From: CAYVQE01 sp964633205
GTDB lineage: Bacteria; Myxococcota; B64-G9
Direction: 5' to 3'
DNA: 48,865 nucleotides
Assembly: GCA_964633205.1 (NCBI GenBank)
Contig: CAZWFN010000033.1
Coordinates: forward strand, 1-48,865
This document shows positions 40,969-48,865 of the stretch, in pieces (position 1 is the stretch's first letter; each line of letters opens with the position of its first letter). The notes below the pieces were generated by a model, which was not told the DNA's origin, ran no database searches, and saw only the letters and a program-made list of their open reading frames with translations. A program made the position numbers and the translations under genes.

Positions 40969-42843
40969 TCAGAACAGGATCACGCCCCACTCGACCAGGG
41001 TGAAGCCCTGGCGCTGCAGCGGCTCGATGGCCGGGGCCGGCAGCGACAGCGGCCGCTCGGCCGGGTGTATGGCCAGCCACAGCCGCAGGCTGCTGTCCGG
41101 CGGCGGCTGGACGTCCAGGCCCACCTTGGCGTCCACCGCCCGGTCGCGCAGGGCGTGGACGTGGTAGTGGGGCGCCGGCGGCAGGGCCTCGACCCAGTAG
41201 TCGACGAAGTCGGCCCGCTCGGTGGCGTTGAGGCCGTAGGCCAACAGCACCGCGTCGAAGAAGCCGGCCAACTCGGCCCGCGGCACCGACCAGCCGCTGG
41301 CGGTGTCCACCCCGGGCGGCACGCTGGCCTCGTAGAACAGGTAACCCCAGCGCCCGTCGATCAGGCCGTCCGGGGCCACCTCGACCCGCCAGCCGGCGCC
41401 GTAGTCCGGCTCCGAGGCCAGCAGCCGGTAGCCGGGCCGCAGCGCCAGCTCGACGGTCACCTCTGTGGTCTGCTCGGGGTAGAGGTAGATGTTGGGCTTC
41501 ATGGCCACCATCTCGGCCAAGTAGAGATCCTGCTCGCTGGCGGCGAAGGGTGCCACCTGCACGTCCGGGATGGACTCCTCGCGGATGCCCTCGGGCCCAC
41601 GGGCGATGATGGTGTAGGTCCCGGCCGGCAGATCCAGCTCGTAGCGGCCCTGGGCGTCGGTGGTGGCGCTGGCCACCTGGCCGTGGGGATCGAGCGCCAC
41701 CACCTCGGCCTCCTCGGCCTCGACGAAGTCGGGGTCCATGGGATCGCCGGTCTCGATCCAGACCGTACCGCGCACCGCGCCGGGCCGGGCGGCCGGTGCC
41801 AGCTGCTGGTACTGCACCATCACCCGCGACAGCTCGCGCGGCTTGGGCTCGAGCTCCAGCGCCAGGGCGCGGTCCAGCTCGGCTGCGGGCCACAGGTGCA
41901 GCGCGATCAGGCCCTCGGCGTAGTCGACCTCCGGGCCCGGCGGCTCGCCGTAGACCCCGAAGAACGAGGCCCGCCAGGTGTCGCAGAACACGTCGATCTC
42001 GTCGTCGTAGAGCCCGGCGGCGGCCAGCAGATGGCGCAGCTGCTGCTCCTGGGCATCCCAGCCGGCCGGGGCCTCGATGGCGCCGCCGTCGCCGGCCAGC
42101 TCGATCAGCTCGAGTTCCACGGTCTGGCTCTGGCCGGGGCGGACGCGTTCCAACCGGCCCCAGGCCAGCCAGGCCCGGGCCAGCCCGTCGGCCGGGCCGG
42201 CCTGGCCGTCGCGGTAGGCCAGCAGGGTGGGGCCGATGGCCGTGTCGCCGCCGTTGCTGACCTCGAGCAGCAGCCGGTCGCGGCCCTGGGCGTCGACGTC
42301 GATCTCCCATTCGAGCGCGCCGGCCAGCGGCGGCTGGTGGTCGGGCAGGTCGCCGGCGTAGAACAACAGCTTGGACACGGTCTCGCCGTGGGTCAGGCAG
42401 TCGGCCGACTCGACCACCCAGGTGGGTAGCCAGGGCAGCTCCGAGCCCTCCAGCGGCATCTCCGGGATGGGCACCGGGGTGGTCTGGCATTGGCTGTCGC
42501 CCACCTGCACCCCGTTCCATTCCACCAGCGCGCCACCGGCCAGCGGCGGCCAGGTCTCGTCGGCCGCCCCGGCGGCGAAGCGCACCCGGACGTCGAGCTG
42601 CATGGGGTCGTCGGCGTAGACGTAGAGCACCGGCTTGTCCACCGAGGCGCCGCCGTAGAGGCCCGGCCCGCCGTTGACGCTGGAGCCGCCTTCGAGCCGT
42701 GGGGTGTTGACCCCCCACTCGTGGATCACGTAGCGGCCGGCCGGGTCGACGCGGTCGTCGTGCTCCGAGCCGTATTCGATGCAGCCGGCGACCAGCAGGG
42801 TCAGCGAGAGTAGAACGGTCGTCGTGCGCCAGTGTGCGTACAT
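40969..42843 (-). CDS. Lipoprotein with carboxypeptidase-regulatory-like domain
   Basis: The 624-residue protein has a lipoprotein signal ending LVAGC (Cys about 21). The first 370 residues form a beta-rich region of unknown family, starting YVIHEWGVNTPRL. Residues about 375-445 are a carboxypeptidase-regulatory-like (CarboxypepD_reg) beta sandwich, AVRGTVWIETGD ... ATTDAQGRYELDLPAGTYTI. The last 170 residues include PNIYLYPEQTTEVTVEL and a Trp-rich region. IHEWGVNTPR recurs near the end as LVEWGVI, suggesting a circular return of the fold. No catalytic motif was recognised. The ATG at 42843 follows AGGAGG. A weaker sigma-54-like site lies 29 nt upstream. Convergent neighbours are absent. Confidence 0.8.
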   Translation of the reverse strand: MYAHWRTTTVLLSLTLLVAGCIEYGSEHDDRVDPAGRYVIHEWGVNTPRLEGGSSVNGGPGLYGGASVDKPVLYVYADDPMQLDVRVRFAAGAADETWPPLAGGALVEWNGVQVGDSQCQTTPVPIPEMPLEGSELPWLPTWVVESADCLTHGETVSKLLFYAGDLPDHQPPLAGALEWEIDVDAQGRDRLLLEVSNGGDTAIGPTLLAYRDGQAGPADGLARAWLAWGRLERVRPGQSQTVELELIELAGDGGAIEAPAGWDAQEQQLRHLLAAAGLYDDEIDVFCDTWRASFFGVYGEPPGPEVDYAEGLIALHLWPAAELDRALALELEPKPRELSRVMVQYQQLAPAARPGAVRGTVWIETGDPMDPDFVEAEEAEVVALDPHGQVASATTDAQGRYELDLPAGTYTIIARGPEGIREESIPDVQVAPFAASEQDLYLAEMVAMKPNIYLYPEQTTEVTVELALRPGYRLLASEPDYGAGWRVEVAPDGLIDGRWGYLFYEASVPPGVDTASGWSVPRAELAGFFDAVLLAYGLNATERADFVDYWVEALPPAPHYHVHALRDRAVDAKVGLDVQPPPDSSLRLWLAIHPAERPLSLPAPAIEPLQRQGFTLVEWGVILF

Positions 42844-42871
42844 GGTTCGCCTCCTGTGGTCCCATGCCTTC

Positions 42872-42886
42872 GCAAGAAGGATACCA
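42872..42886 (-). promoter_or_regulatory. Weak candidate sigma-54 promoter for the lipoprotein at 42843
   Basis: The minus strand reads TGGTATC-CTTC-TTGC: 8 of 11 fixed bases, with intact GG, TTGC and spacing, 29 nt upstream of the start. Confidence 0.35.
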
Positions 42887-43253
42887 GGTGCATGAGGGCG
42901 AGTAACTCACTGTTAAAGTGGACTAATTTTTATTCCCCGCTGTGCCGAGAGCCTCGAAAATCCGATACCGGCCCGGAAAAGTGCTGTGGTGGCGGGCGCT
43001 ACCGGCTTGATCGGGCCCAGCAGGAAGCATGACAAAGCAGTGGTCAATCAAGTGACCAGCAGCCGCTCAAGACCGCGGAAGCCGCAATCCGGCCTATCAA
43101 GTTGATAATAAACTCGAAACAAGTTGCATCCGCCATCCGATCGATGTGCCAACATGTCTCGGTCTGGTGCGGACACTCGCTGAGCCCGGGGTCTCTATGC
43201 GAATAAGATCTTGGATTGGAATGATTTTTTTCTAACACAACGGTGGGCGGAGC

Positions 43254-43268
43254 TGGCACGTTCATTGC
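43254..43268 (+). promoter_or_regulatory. Sigma-54 promoter of the GH25 lysozyme gene
   Basis: TGGCACG-TTCA-TTGC matches all 11 fixed consensus bases and is followed by T. It ends 43 nt upstream of the ATG at 43312. A T-run and TAA (TTTTTTTCTAA) lie upstream. Confidence 0.82.
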
Positions 43269-43311
43269 TCGTTGAAGGGCCGAATGCGGACCGGAACCCC
43301 GGGAGGCGGCG

Positions 43312-44967
43312 ATGCGGACGGCAAGTGGCAACTGGATGGTCGGGACGGTGGCGGTGGCGATGGCAGCCCTGGTGGGCTGCGGCGAGCCCGAGGTCGAGAC
43401 CCAGTACGCTTCCATGCAGCAGAACGCGGTGGTCTGTGCCGACGGGCCCACCCTGGACGGCATCGACGTGTCCAAGTGGCAGGGCACCATCGACTGGGAC
43501 CGGGTGGCCGAGACCAGCATGGTCTTCGCCATCATCCGCACCGGCGACGGCTTCTACGAGGACCCGAAGTTCGAGACCAACTGGTCCGAGGCCCGCCGGG
43601 TGGGCATCGTGCGCGGGGCCTACCATTTCTTCCGGCCCAACAAGGACCCGGTGGCCCAGGCCGACATCATGATCCGCAAGATGGGCTCGCTGCGCGAGGG
43701 CGATCTGCCGCCGGTCATCGACCTGGAGGACGAGAGCCTCTACCGGCCTTACACCCGGGCGCAGGTCAAGCAGAAGGTCAGCGCCTTCATCGACCGGGTC
43801 GAGTCGGCCACCGGCCGCAAGGTCATCATCTACGCCGGCTACTACTGGTGGAACGACATCATGGGCACCGACGCCAGCGAGTTCGCCGCCAATCCGCTGT
43901 GGATCCCGCAGTACGGCCCGACCTGCCCCAAGATCCCCGACATCTGGTCGCGCTGGACCTTCTTCCAGACCTCCTCGACCGGCAGCGTGGCCGGCATCAG
44001 CGGCAACGTGGACCTGGACCTGTTCAACGGCACCTGGGACGACCTGATGGCCCTGACCGAGGGCAACTGGGAAGGCCCCGGCGATGACCCGGTCGATCCG
44101 CAGGCCGGCGAGCTCCAGGGCGTGGTCTTCGTCGACCAGGGCAGCGGCACCAACGACATGAGCCTGCGGCTGCCCGCAGCCGATCTGAGCGTGTCCGACC
44201 ACGGCCAAGTGGCCCTGGATGGCAGCGCCTACTTCCAGGTCTCGCTGGATGTGGGCTCCTACACCGTGACCGCCTCGGCGCCCGGCTACCTGAGCAACAG
44301 CCGCGTCTGCGAGGTGGTCGCCAGCGCCGAGACCTGGTGCTCGGTGGGCCTGTGGCCGGACGACGGCTCCGGCGATCCGGGCGACCCCGGCGACCCCGAT
44401 GATCCCGATGATCCCGGCGATCCCGGCGATCCCGGCGACCCCGGCGACCCCGGCGACCCCGGCGACCCCGGTGACCCCGGCGACGACGATGGCAGCGGCG
44501 ACGACGACGGCAGCGGCGATGTGGACGGCGAGCACGGCGACTTCGACTTCGACGCCCCGCCCGGGCTGGTCGAGGGTTACGTCATCGCCGCCACCGCCGA
44601 GGCCGACTTCGACGCCTGCACCGGCTACACCGTCGGCGGCGCCGAGGTGCTGGCCGAGACCGGCGAGCGCACCTTCGCCGATGCCGACGGCCACTTCGAG
44701 TTCTGGGTGGTGCCCGGCAAGCACCTGTTGAGCGCCGAGGCCGAGGGCTTCTGGGACGGCGCCGGCGAGTGCGAGGTGCTGTCGGACAGCCGGGTGTTCT
44801 GCTGCATCCAGGCGGTGCCCGAGGACGACGAGGCCGAGCTGGGCGACTGGCACGGCGACGGCGGCCCCGACGCCACCACCAGCGGCTGCAACACCAGCAG
44901 TCACAGCGGCGCCCTGCTGCTGCTGCCGCTGCTGCTCGGAATGTTCGCCCGCCGTCGATCCAGCTAA
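43312..44967 (+). CDS. GH25 lysozyme-like surface lipoprotein with GDP repeats and MYXO-CTERM-type tail
   Basis: The 551-residue protein starts with a lipoprotein signal (LVGC) and a GH25 muramidase domain at about residues 45-245. Family motifs are GIDVSKWQGTIDW (first catalytic Asp) and VIDLEDES (catalytic DxE-type acid), with Y-H-F-F following. GH25 enzymes cleave the beta-1,4 bond between MurNAc and GlcNAc. Two carboxypeptidase-regulatory-like beta modules follow (LQGVVFVDQGSG; VEGYVIAATAEAD), separated by 12 tandem Gly-Asp-Pro units. The end reads GCNTSSHSGALLLLPLLLGMFARRRSS, a MYXO-CTERM-type anchor, so the protein has membrane anchors at both ends. The ATG follows GGGAGG. It is preceded by a perfect sigma-54 promoter. 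Confidence 0.9.
   Translation: MRTASGNWMVGTVAVAMAALVGCGEPEVETQYASMQQNAVVCADGPTLDGIDVSKWQGTIDWDRVAETSMVFAIIRTGDGFYEDPKFETNWSEARRVGIVRGAYHFFRPNKDPVAQADIMIRKMGSLREGDLPPVIDLEDESLYRPYTRAQVKQKVSAFIDRVESATGRKVIIYAGYYWWNDIMGTDASEFAANPLWIPQYGPTCPKIPDIWSRWTFFQTSSTGSVAGISGNVDLDLFNGTWDDLMALTEGNWEGPGDDPVDPQAGELQGVVFVDQGSGTNDMSLRLPAADLSVSDHGQVALDGSAYFQVSLDVGSYTVTASAPGYLSNSRVCEVVASAETWCSVGLWPDDGSGDPGDPGDPDDPDDPGDPGDPGDPGDPGDPGDPGDPGDDDGSGDDDGSGDVDGEHGDFDFDAPPGLVEGYVIAATAEADFDACTGYTVGGAEVLAETGERTFADADGHFEFWVVPGKHLLSAEAEGFWDGAGECEVLSDSRVFCCIQAVPEDDEAELGDWHGDGGPDATTSGCNTSSHSGALLLLPLLLGMFARRRSS
44371..44478 (+). repeat. 9-bp tandem repeat encoding (Gly-Asp-Pro)12
   Basis: Twelve units of the form GGCGAYCCC, with two GAT variants giving Asp-Asp-Pro, lie between the two beta modules of the lysozyme protein. 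Tandem repeats of this kind vary in number between strains by slippage. Confidence 0.88.
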
Positions 44968-45282
44968 GACCTCTTCTTCCCTCCCACATTTCTTGCTGTC
45001 GTCCTCCGCTCTCCGCACCGGCAGCGGGTATGCAACCGCCGCCGGCTCGACCCGCGTTTTTGAAACCCATTCGGTGACGGCGATCGGTGGTTCGCCACCC
45101 CCTGAGTGTGGCGCGACCCATGCCCGGCAGGCGGCGAGTATTCCTTTCTGTCTGAATTCTATTGTCTTTTTCTAAATAGCTGGCTGGCACGGTTGTTGGA
45201 TTGGTGCTCCAGGCAGGTGACCGCTGGGGCCCACGGTCGGGCCCATTGGGTCCAACACGGAGCTTGGAACAGGGAGGCAGCC
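44968..45282. other. 315-bp intergenic region upstream of the EGF/DUF4215 gene
   Basis: No gene is seen. AT-rich sequence at 45150-45178 (including TTTTTCTAAATAG) precedes the sigma-54-like site at 45185-45199. Confidence 0.5.
45185..45199 (+). promoter_or_regulatory. Candidate sigma-54 promoter of the EGF/DUF4215 gene
   Basis: TGGCACG-GTTG-TTGG has a perfect -24 half but GG instead of the usual GC at -12, so 10 of 11 fixed bases match. It lies 84 nt upstream of the ATG at 45283. TTTTTCTAA occurs upstream as in the lysozyme promoter. Confidence 0.5.
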
Positions 45283-48200
45283 ATGCCAGCTAAGAAGGGG
45301 AGTCAACCGAGGTTCAGGACGCGGCATCCGTGGTACGAACCCTCGCGCAGGGGCCTCGTCGGCCTGTGGGTCGCGGCCATGCTGCTGGTCTGCGCCCCAG
45401 CCGGCGCCGAGCAGCCAGCGGAGGAGGTGTACTACCAGGCCACGGACACCAGTCTGCGAGGAGACGACAGCTCCACCGGGCCATTGGCGATCGGTTTCGA
45501 TTTCACTTACTTCGGCAACAACTACAGCGATTTCTATCCCTCCACCAACGGCTTGGTGTCCTTCGAAAACGGGTACCACCAATGGACCAACTACTGCATC
45601 CCGGACGACTCGGCGCCGAACAACGCCATCATGGCCTTCTGGGACGATCTCATGTCCTACGATGATACCCAGCTCGTGCTCTACCGGATCATCGGTGACG
45701 CCCCCGAGCGCAAGCTGGTGGTGCAGTGGACCAACTACGGCTACTTCGCCTCAGATCTGCCCATGGGTACCTTTCAGGCCATCCTGTACGAGGGCTCCAA
45801 CGACATCCAGTTCCAATACCGGCAGCTCTTGACAGAGGATCGCTCCCTGGGCCAGAGCGCCACCATCGGCCTGGAAAACGCAGCCGGTACGGCGGGGGTA
45901 CAGTACGCGTGCAACGAGCAGAGCCTGGAGCAGTGGCAGGCCATCCGCTTTTCGCCTTCGGGCTCCAGCTACAGCGTGGACGCCAACGCCACCTACGAGG
46001 GCATTCTGCTGGGACTGGACGCCAACAGCCCACCCGAGATTCCCACCCTGACCTCACCGGCCGAAGGGGCCTACGTCTCCACCTCGCCCACCTTCCAGTG
46101 GGAACCGGCAGAGCGGGCCGAGACCTACCGCCTGGTGATTTCCCGCAACGCCAACATGACATCGCCGGTCATCAACCAGAGCGGCATCGCCGAGACCACC
46201 TACGCGGTCAGCGGCCTGGAGGTGGCGGTGACCTATTACTGGGCCGTGGTCGCCACCAACGAGGCCGGCGAGACGTGGTCGAACGCCCGCAGCTTCGAGA
46301 CCACCAGCGGAAGTCCGCCGGTGGCCGATCCACAGTCAGCCAGCGTGGCCGAAGACACCGATTTGACCATCGTCCTGAGCGGCTCGGATCCGGACGGCCG
46401 TGACCTGGCTTACACCATCAGCTCCCTGCCGCTGGCTGGTGAACTCCGCCAGTTCGACGGCACGCCCGTCGCGTCGGTGCCCACCGCGGTCAGCGATGCA
46501 TCCCACCGGGTGATCTACAACTCGGCGGGCACCGGCAGTGGAGCCGGGCACGGCGACTTCCGCTTCAAGGTCAACAACGGCATCATGGATTCGGACGAGG
46601 CGCTCGTGACAGTTGACGTGGAAGACATCGATGAGTGCGCCCTGGGATTGGACGACTGCGACGCCAACGCCAGCTGCACCAACACCCCGGGGTCTTACGA
46701 GTGCACTTGCAATGAAGGATTTACCGGCGACGGGGTGAGCTGCAGCGACATCGACGNNNNNNNNNNNNNNNNNNNNNNNNNNNNNNNNNNNNNNNNNNNN
46801 NNNNNNNNNNNNNNNNNNNNNNNNNNNNNNNNNNNNNNNNNNNNNNNNNNNNNNNNGACATCGACGAGTGCGCCGAAGGACTGGACAACTGCGACGCCAA
46901 CGCCAGCTGCAGCAACAGCGACGGCGGCTTCGACTGCACCTGCAACCAAGGCTACAGCGGCGACGGGGTCAGCTGCAGCGACATCGACGAGTGCGCCGAA
47001 GGGCTGGACAACTGCGACGCCAACGCCAGCTGTAGCAATACCACGGGTTCCTTCGAGTGCACCTGCAACGAAGGCTACTTGGGCGACGGCCAGACCTGCA
47101 CGCTGGCCTGCGGTGACGGCGTCTTGGAGGACTACGAGGCATGCGACGACGGTGGGCTGTTGGACGGCGACGGTTGTGATGCCGATTGCAGGATCGAGCA
47201 CGGCTACGTCTGCGAGGGCGTTCCCTCGACTTGCTACAGCATCTGTGGCGACGGCCTGCAGGCCTCGGACGAGATGTGCGACGATGGCAATTTGGAATCC
47301 GGCGACGGCTGCTCCGAGCTCTGCTCGGTCGAGGACGGATACGCCTGTGCCGGAGAGCCTTCCACCTGCGCCGAGGGCTGCGGCGATGGAATCGTGGCCG
47401 GTATCGAGGAGTGCGACGACGGCAACAACGATGCCGGTGATGGCTGCGGCCCGGACTGCGTGGTCGAACTCGGTTACGCTTGCAGCGGAGCACCATCCAG
47501 CTGCGATCCGTTGTGCGGCAACGGTGAGCTCGACCCGAACGAAGGCTGTGACGATGGCAACTTGGAAGACGGAGATGGCTGCGCGGCCCACTGCGTGGTG
47601 GAGCCCGGCTGGGCCTGCGCCGGCTCCCCGTCGGTGTGCGAGCCGAGCTGTGGCGACGGAGTGCTGGACGACCGCGAAGGCTGTGACGATGGCAACCTGA
47701 TCGACGGTGATGGCTGCGACGCCGCTTGCCGGCCGGAGCACGGCTTCGAATGCCAGGGGTCTCCGTCCGAGTGTCTGAGCAGCTGTGGCGACGGGCTGCT
47801 GGCCGCTGATGAACAATGCGACGATGGCGGGCGGGCAGACGGCGACGGCTGCGACTCCGCCTGCATGATCGAGGCGGGCTATGCCTGCGCCGGGGAGCCC
47901 AGCGACTGCGCTCTGACCTGTTCGGATGGGTACGTGGACTGGCCGCAGGAGGCTTGCGACGACGGCAACCTGATCGACGGTGATGGCTGCGACGCCAGCT
48001 GCCAGGTAGAGCACGGTTACCACTGCGAGGGCAGGTTTTCGGTCTGCTTCTCGGTCTGCGGTGACGGCCTGGTGGCGGCCGATGAGCAGTGCGATGACGG
48101 CAATCCCCTGCCGGGCGATGGCTGCGACGATGCCTGCCGGGTGGAGAGCGGCTTCGAGTGCCGGGGCGAGCCGTCGGCCTGCGGTCCGATCTGTGGCGAC

Positions 48201-48614
48201 GGTGTCATCTCACGCGGAGAAGCCTGCGACGATGGCAATCTGGAATCCGGTGACGGCTGTGACGCCGATTGCGCGCTGGAGCCCGGCTACAGCTGCCATG
48301 GACAGCCTTCCGTATGCGCGAGTGAATGCGGCGACGGCCTGTTGGCCGCGGGTGAAGATTGCGACGATGGCAACCTCCTGGCTGGCGACGGCTGCGATGC
48401 GAGCTGCCGCTTGGAAGATGGTTGGATGTGCGAATCGGAGCCTTCGCTCTGCTGCCCCGAGAACAACGAGGCATGCGCTGACTGGATCCAACAGCAGCGG
48501 GTCTCCGATTCCGGTTGCGGATGCGGCCCGACGGGCCGGCCGGCCGGCAGCTGGGCCTTGTTGCTCCTGCTCGCAGCCGGGCTGGTGCTGAGGCGACGCG
48601 CCCGGCTCGACTGA
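45283..48614 (+). CDS. Giant EGF-like/DUF4215 repeat surface protein, interrupted by an assembly gap
   Basis: The protein starts with an extended signal peptide (Arg-rich residues 1-25, then VAAMLLVCAPAGA). An N-terminal beta domain follows (YYQATDTSLRGDDSSTG ... NNAIMAFWDDL), then an Fn3-type domain, a cadherin-like domain and calcium-binding EGF modules of 41 residues (DIDECxxGLDNCDANASC). After the 100-N gap at 46757-46856 come two more EGF modules and ten DUF4215 repeats (CGDGxxxxxExCDDGNxxxGDGCxxxC). The end, GCGCGPTGRPAGSWALLLLLAAGLVLRRR, is a classical MYXO-CTERM anchor. The frame differs on the two sides of the N run (46756 is the first base of a GAG codon; GAC at 46857 starts a codon), so the true gap length is not 100. 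The ATG at 45283 has AGGGAGG upstream. Ligand is unknown. Confidence 0.88.
46757..46856. other. 100-N scaffold gap inside EGF-like repeats
   Basis: The gap has the conventional 100-base length. Its left edge ends in GACATCGACG and its right edge begins with the same string, so it lies within tandem EGF repeats (123-bp units). The frame requires a gap length of 2 modulo 3; whole repeat units give 123k minus 10, which satisfies this. Confidence 0.95.
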
Positions 48615-48617
48615 GCC

Positions 48618-48662
48618 AGCAGCCGCCCGGTCCGCCTCACCGAGGCGGACTGGGCGGCTGCT
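48618..48662 (+). terminator. Long hairpin after the EGF/DUF4215 gene
   Basis: Arms of 21 bases (48618-48638 and 48642-48662) pair with one G-T step around loop ACC, 4 nt after the stop. The tail is CCTTCG rather than a T-run. Confidence 0.7.
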
Positions 48663-48768
48663 CCTTCGCCGGCCGTGGCCTCCCATGACGCTCAGCCGGT
48701 CCTCGGTGTCCGCCAGCCACGCCCTGCAACTTTTCAAGCCCGGGACGAAGTGCGATGATGGTGGCTCG

Positions 48769-48865
48769 ATGGTCGAGCCAGACACCAGCCTCGCTGCCCT
48801 TGCTCCGCCCGAATCCGATCGGCCGCCGATCTTCGTGGTGGGCACCGGGCGCTCGGGCACGACCC
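48769..48865 (+). CDS. Sulfotransferase family protein, N-terminal fragment (runs off the window)
   Basis: The first 32 residues are visible. After a Ala/Pro-rich start, IFVVGTGRSGTT is the 5'-phosphosulfate-binding P-loop of the sulfotransferase family, which uses PAPS to sulfate carbohydrates, lipids or peptides. The start chosen is ATG at 48769 because it gives the family's usual short lead to the motif; the nearby ATG codons at 48756 and 48759 are in other frames. No clear ribosome site precedes it. The rest lies beyond base 48865. Confidence 0.72.
   Translation, partial: MVEPDTSLAALAPPESDRPPIFVVGTGRSGTT

Larger units (their letters stand above)
42844..43311. other. 468-bp divergent intergenic region with two sigma-54-like promoters
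   Basis: No gene is recognised between the lipoprotein (minus) and the lysozyme (plus). It holds a sigma-54-like site for each flanking gene (42872-42886, minus; 43254-43268, plus) and AT-rich patches at 42905-42940 and 43200-43245 that are unusual for this contig and could bind IHF or an enhancer-binding protein. Confidence 0.6.

Noticed and set aside
43044..43541. Minus-strand open frame opposite the lysozyme start
   Set aside because: It overlaps a confident gene and its promoter, and has no recognisable domain.
45106..47700. Continuation of the EGF gene frame through the N gap into Thr/Ala-rich sequence
   Set aside because: The frame changes at the gap; the Cys-rich EGF and DUF4215 frame is the real one.

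Overview
This 48.9-kb window is a GC-rich draft contig with one 100-N scaffold gap. It most resembles a Myxococcota-type (former Deltaproteobacteria) bacterium. The grounds are several very large Cys-rich surface lipoproteins, DUF4215 and EGF-like repeat proteins ending in MYXO-CTERM-type anchors, a REC-EAL regulator, a selenoprotein, and many promoter elements of the sigma-54 (RpoN) type. No rRNA, tRNA, phage, CRISPR or complete insertion sequence was seen.

Layout. 1-5.4 kb is a stress and housekeeping block: an exported peroxiredoxin whose peroxidatic residue is encoded by an in-frame UGA (selenocysteine) with a SECIS-like hairpin right behind it, TrmO, a cold-shock protein, a two-gene operon (host-attachment/baeRF protein and a DksA-zinc-finger/BON fusion), a two-domain VOC protein and a phosphoribosyltransferase. 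5.4-12.7 kb holds an acyl-CoA synthetase coupled to a PIG-L deacetylase, a secreted PreP-like M16 metalloprotease and a REC-EAL phosphodiesterase. 13-29.7 kb alternates Cys-rich lipoproteins (13.0, 13.9, 23.7-26.6, 28.6 kb) with a metallophosphoesterase, a Met/Gly-rich Spy-like protein, a steroid 5-alpha-reductase-like enzyme, a DUF4143 ATPase, an outer-membrane protein, GreB and a subtilisin-like protease. 29.7-38.4 kb is a four-gene minus-strand operon (CrtI-like oxidoreductase, small membrane protein, TamA, TamB). 38.7-48.6 kb is a secretome island: two lipoproteins, a GH25 lysozyme and a huge EGF/DUF4215 protein broken by the gap. The window ends in the first codons of a sulfotransferase.

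How it fits together. Nine candidate sigma-54 promoters (GG-N10-GC, 8 to 11 matches to the 11 fixed consensus bases, one lacking the -12 C) lie 15-100 nt upstream of start codons on the correct strand. They precede both the stress genes and the secreted-protein genes, so one alternative sigma factor may link redox stress and envelope remodelling here. The TamA/TamB operon supplies an outer-membrane/envelope transport system for a lineage that invests heavily in surface proteins. The most unusual items are the exported Sec-peroxiredoxin without a resolving cysteine, the sigma-54 promoter set, the bacterial 5-alpha-reductase with the SRD5A catalytic Glu/Tyr pair, and a lysozyme carrying both a lipobox and a C-terminal sorting-type anchor.
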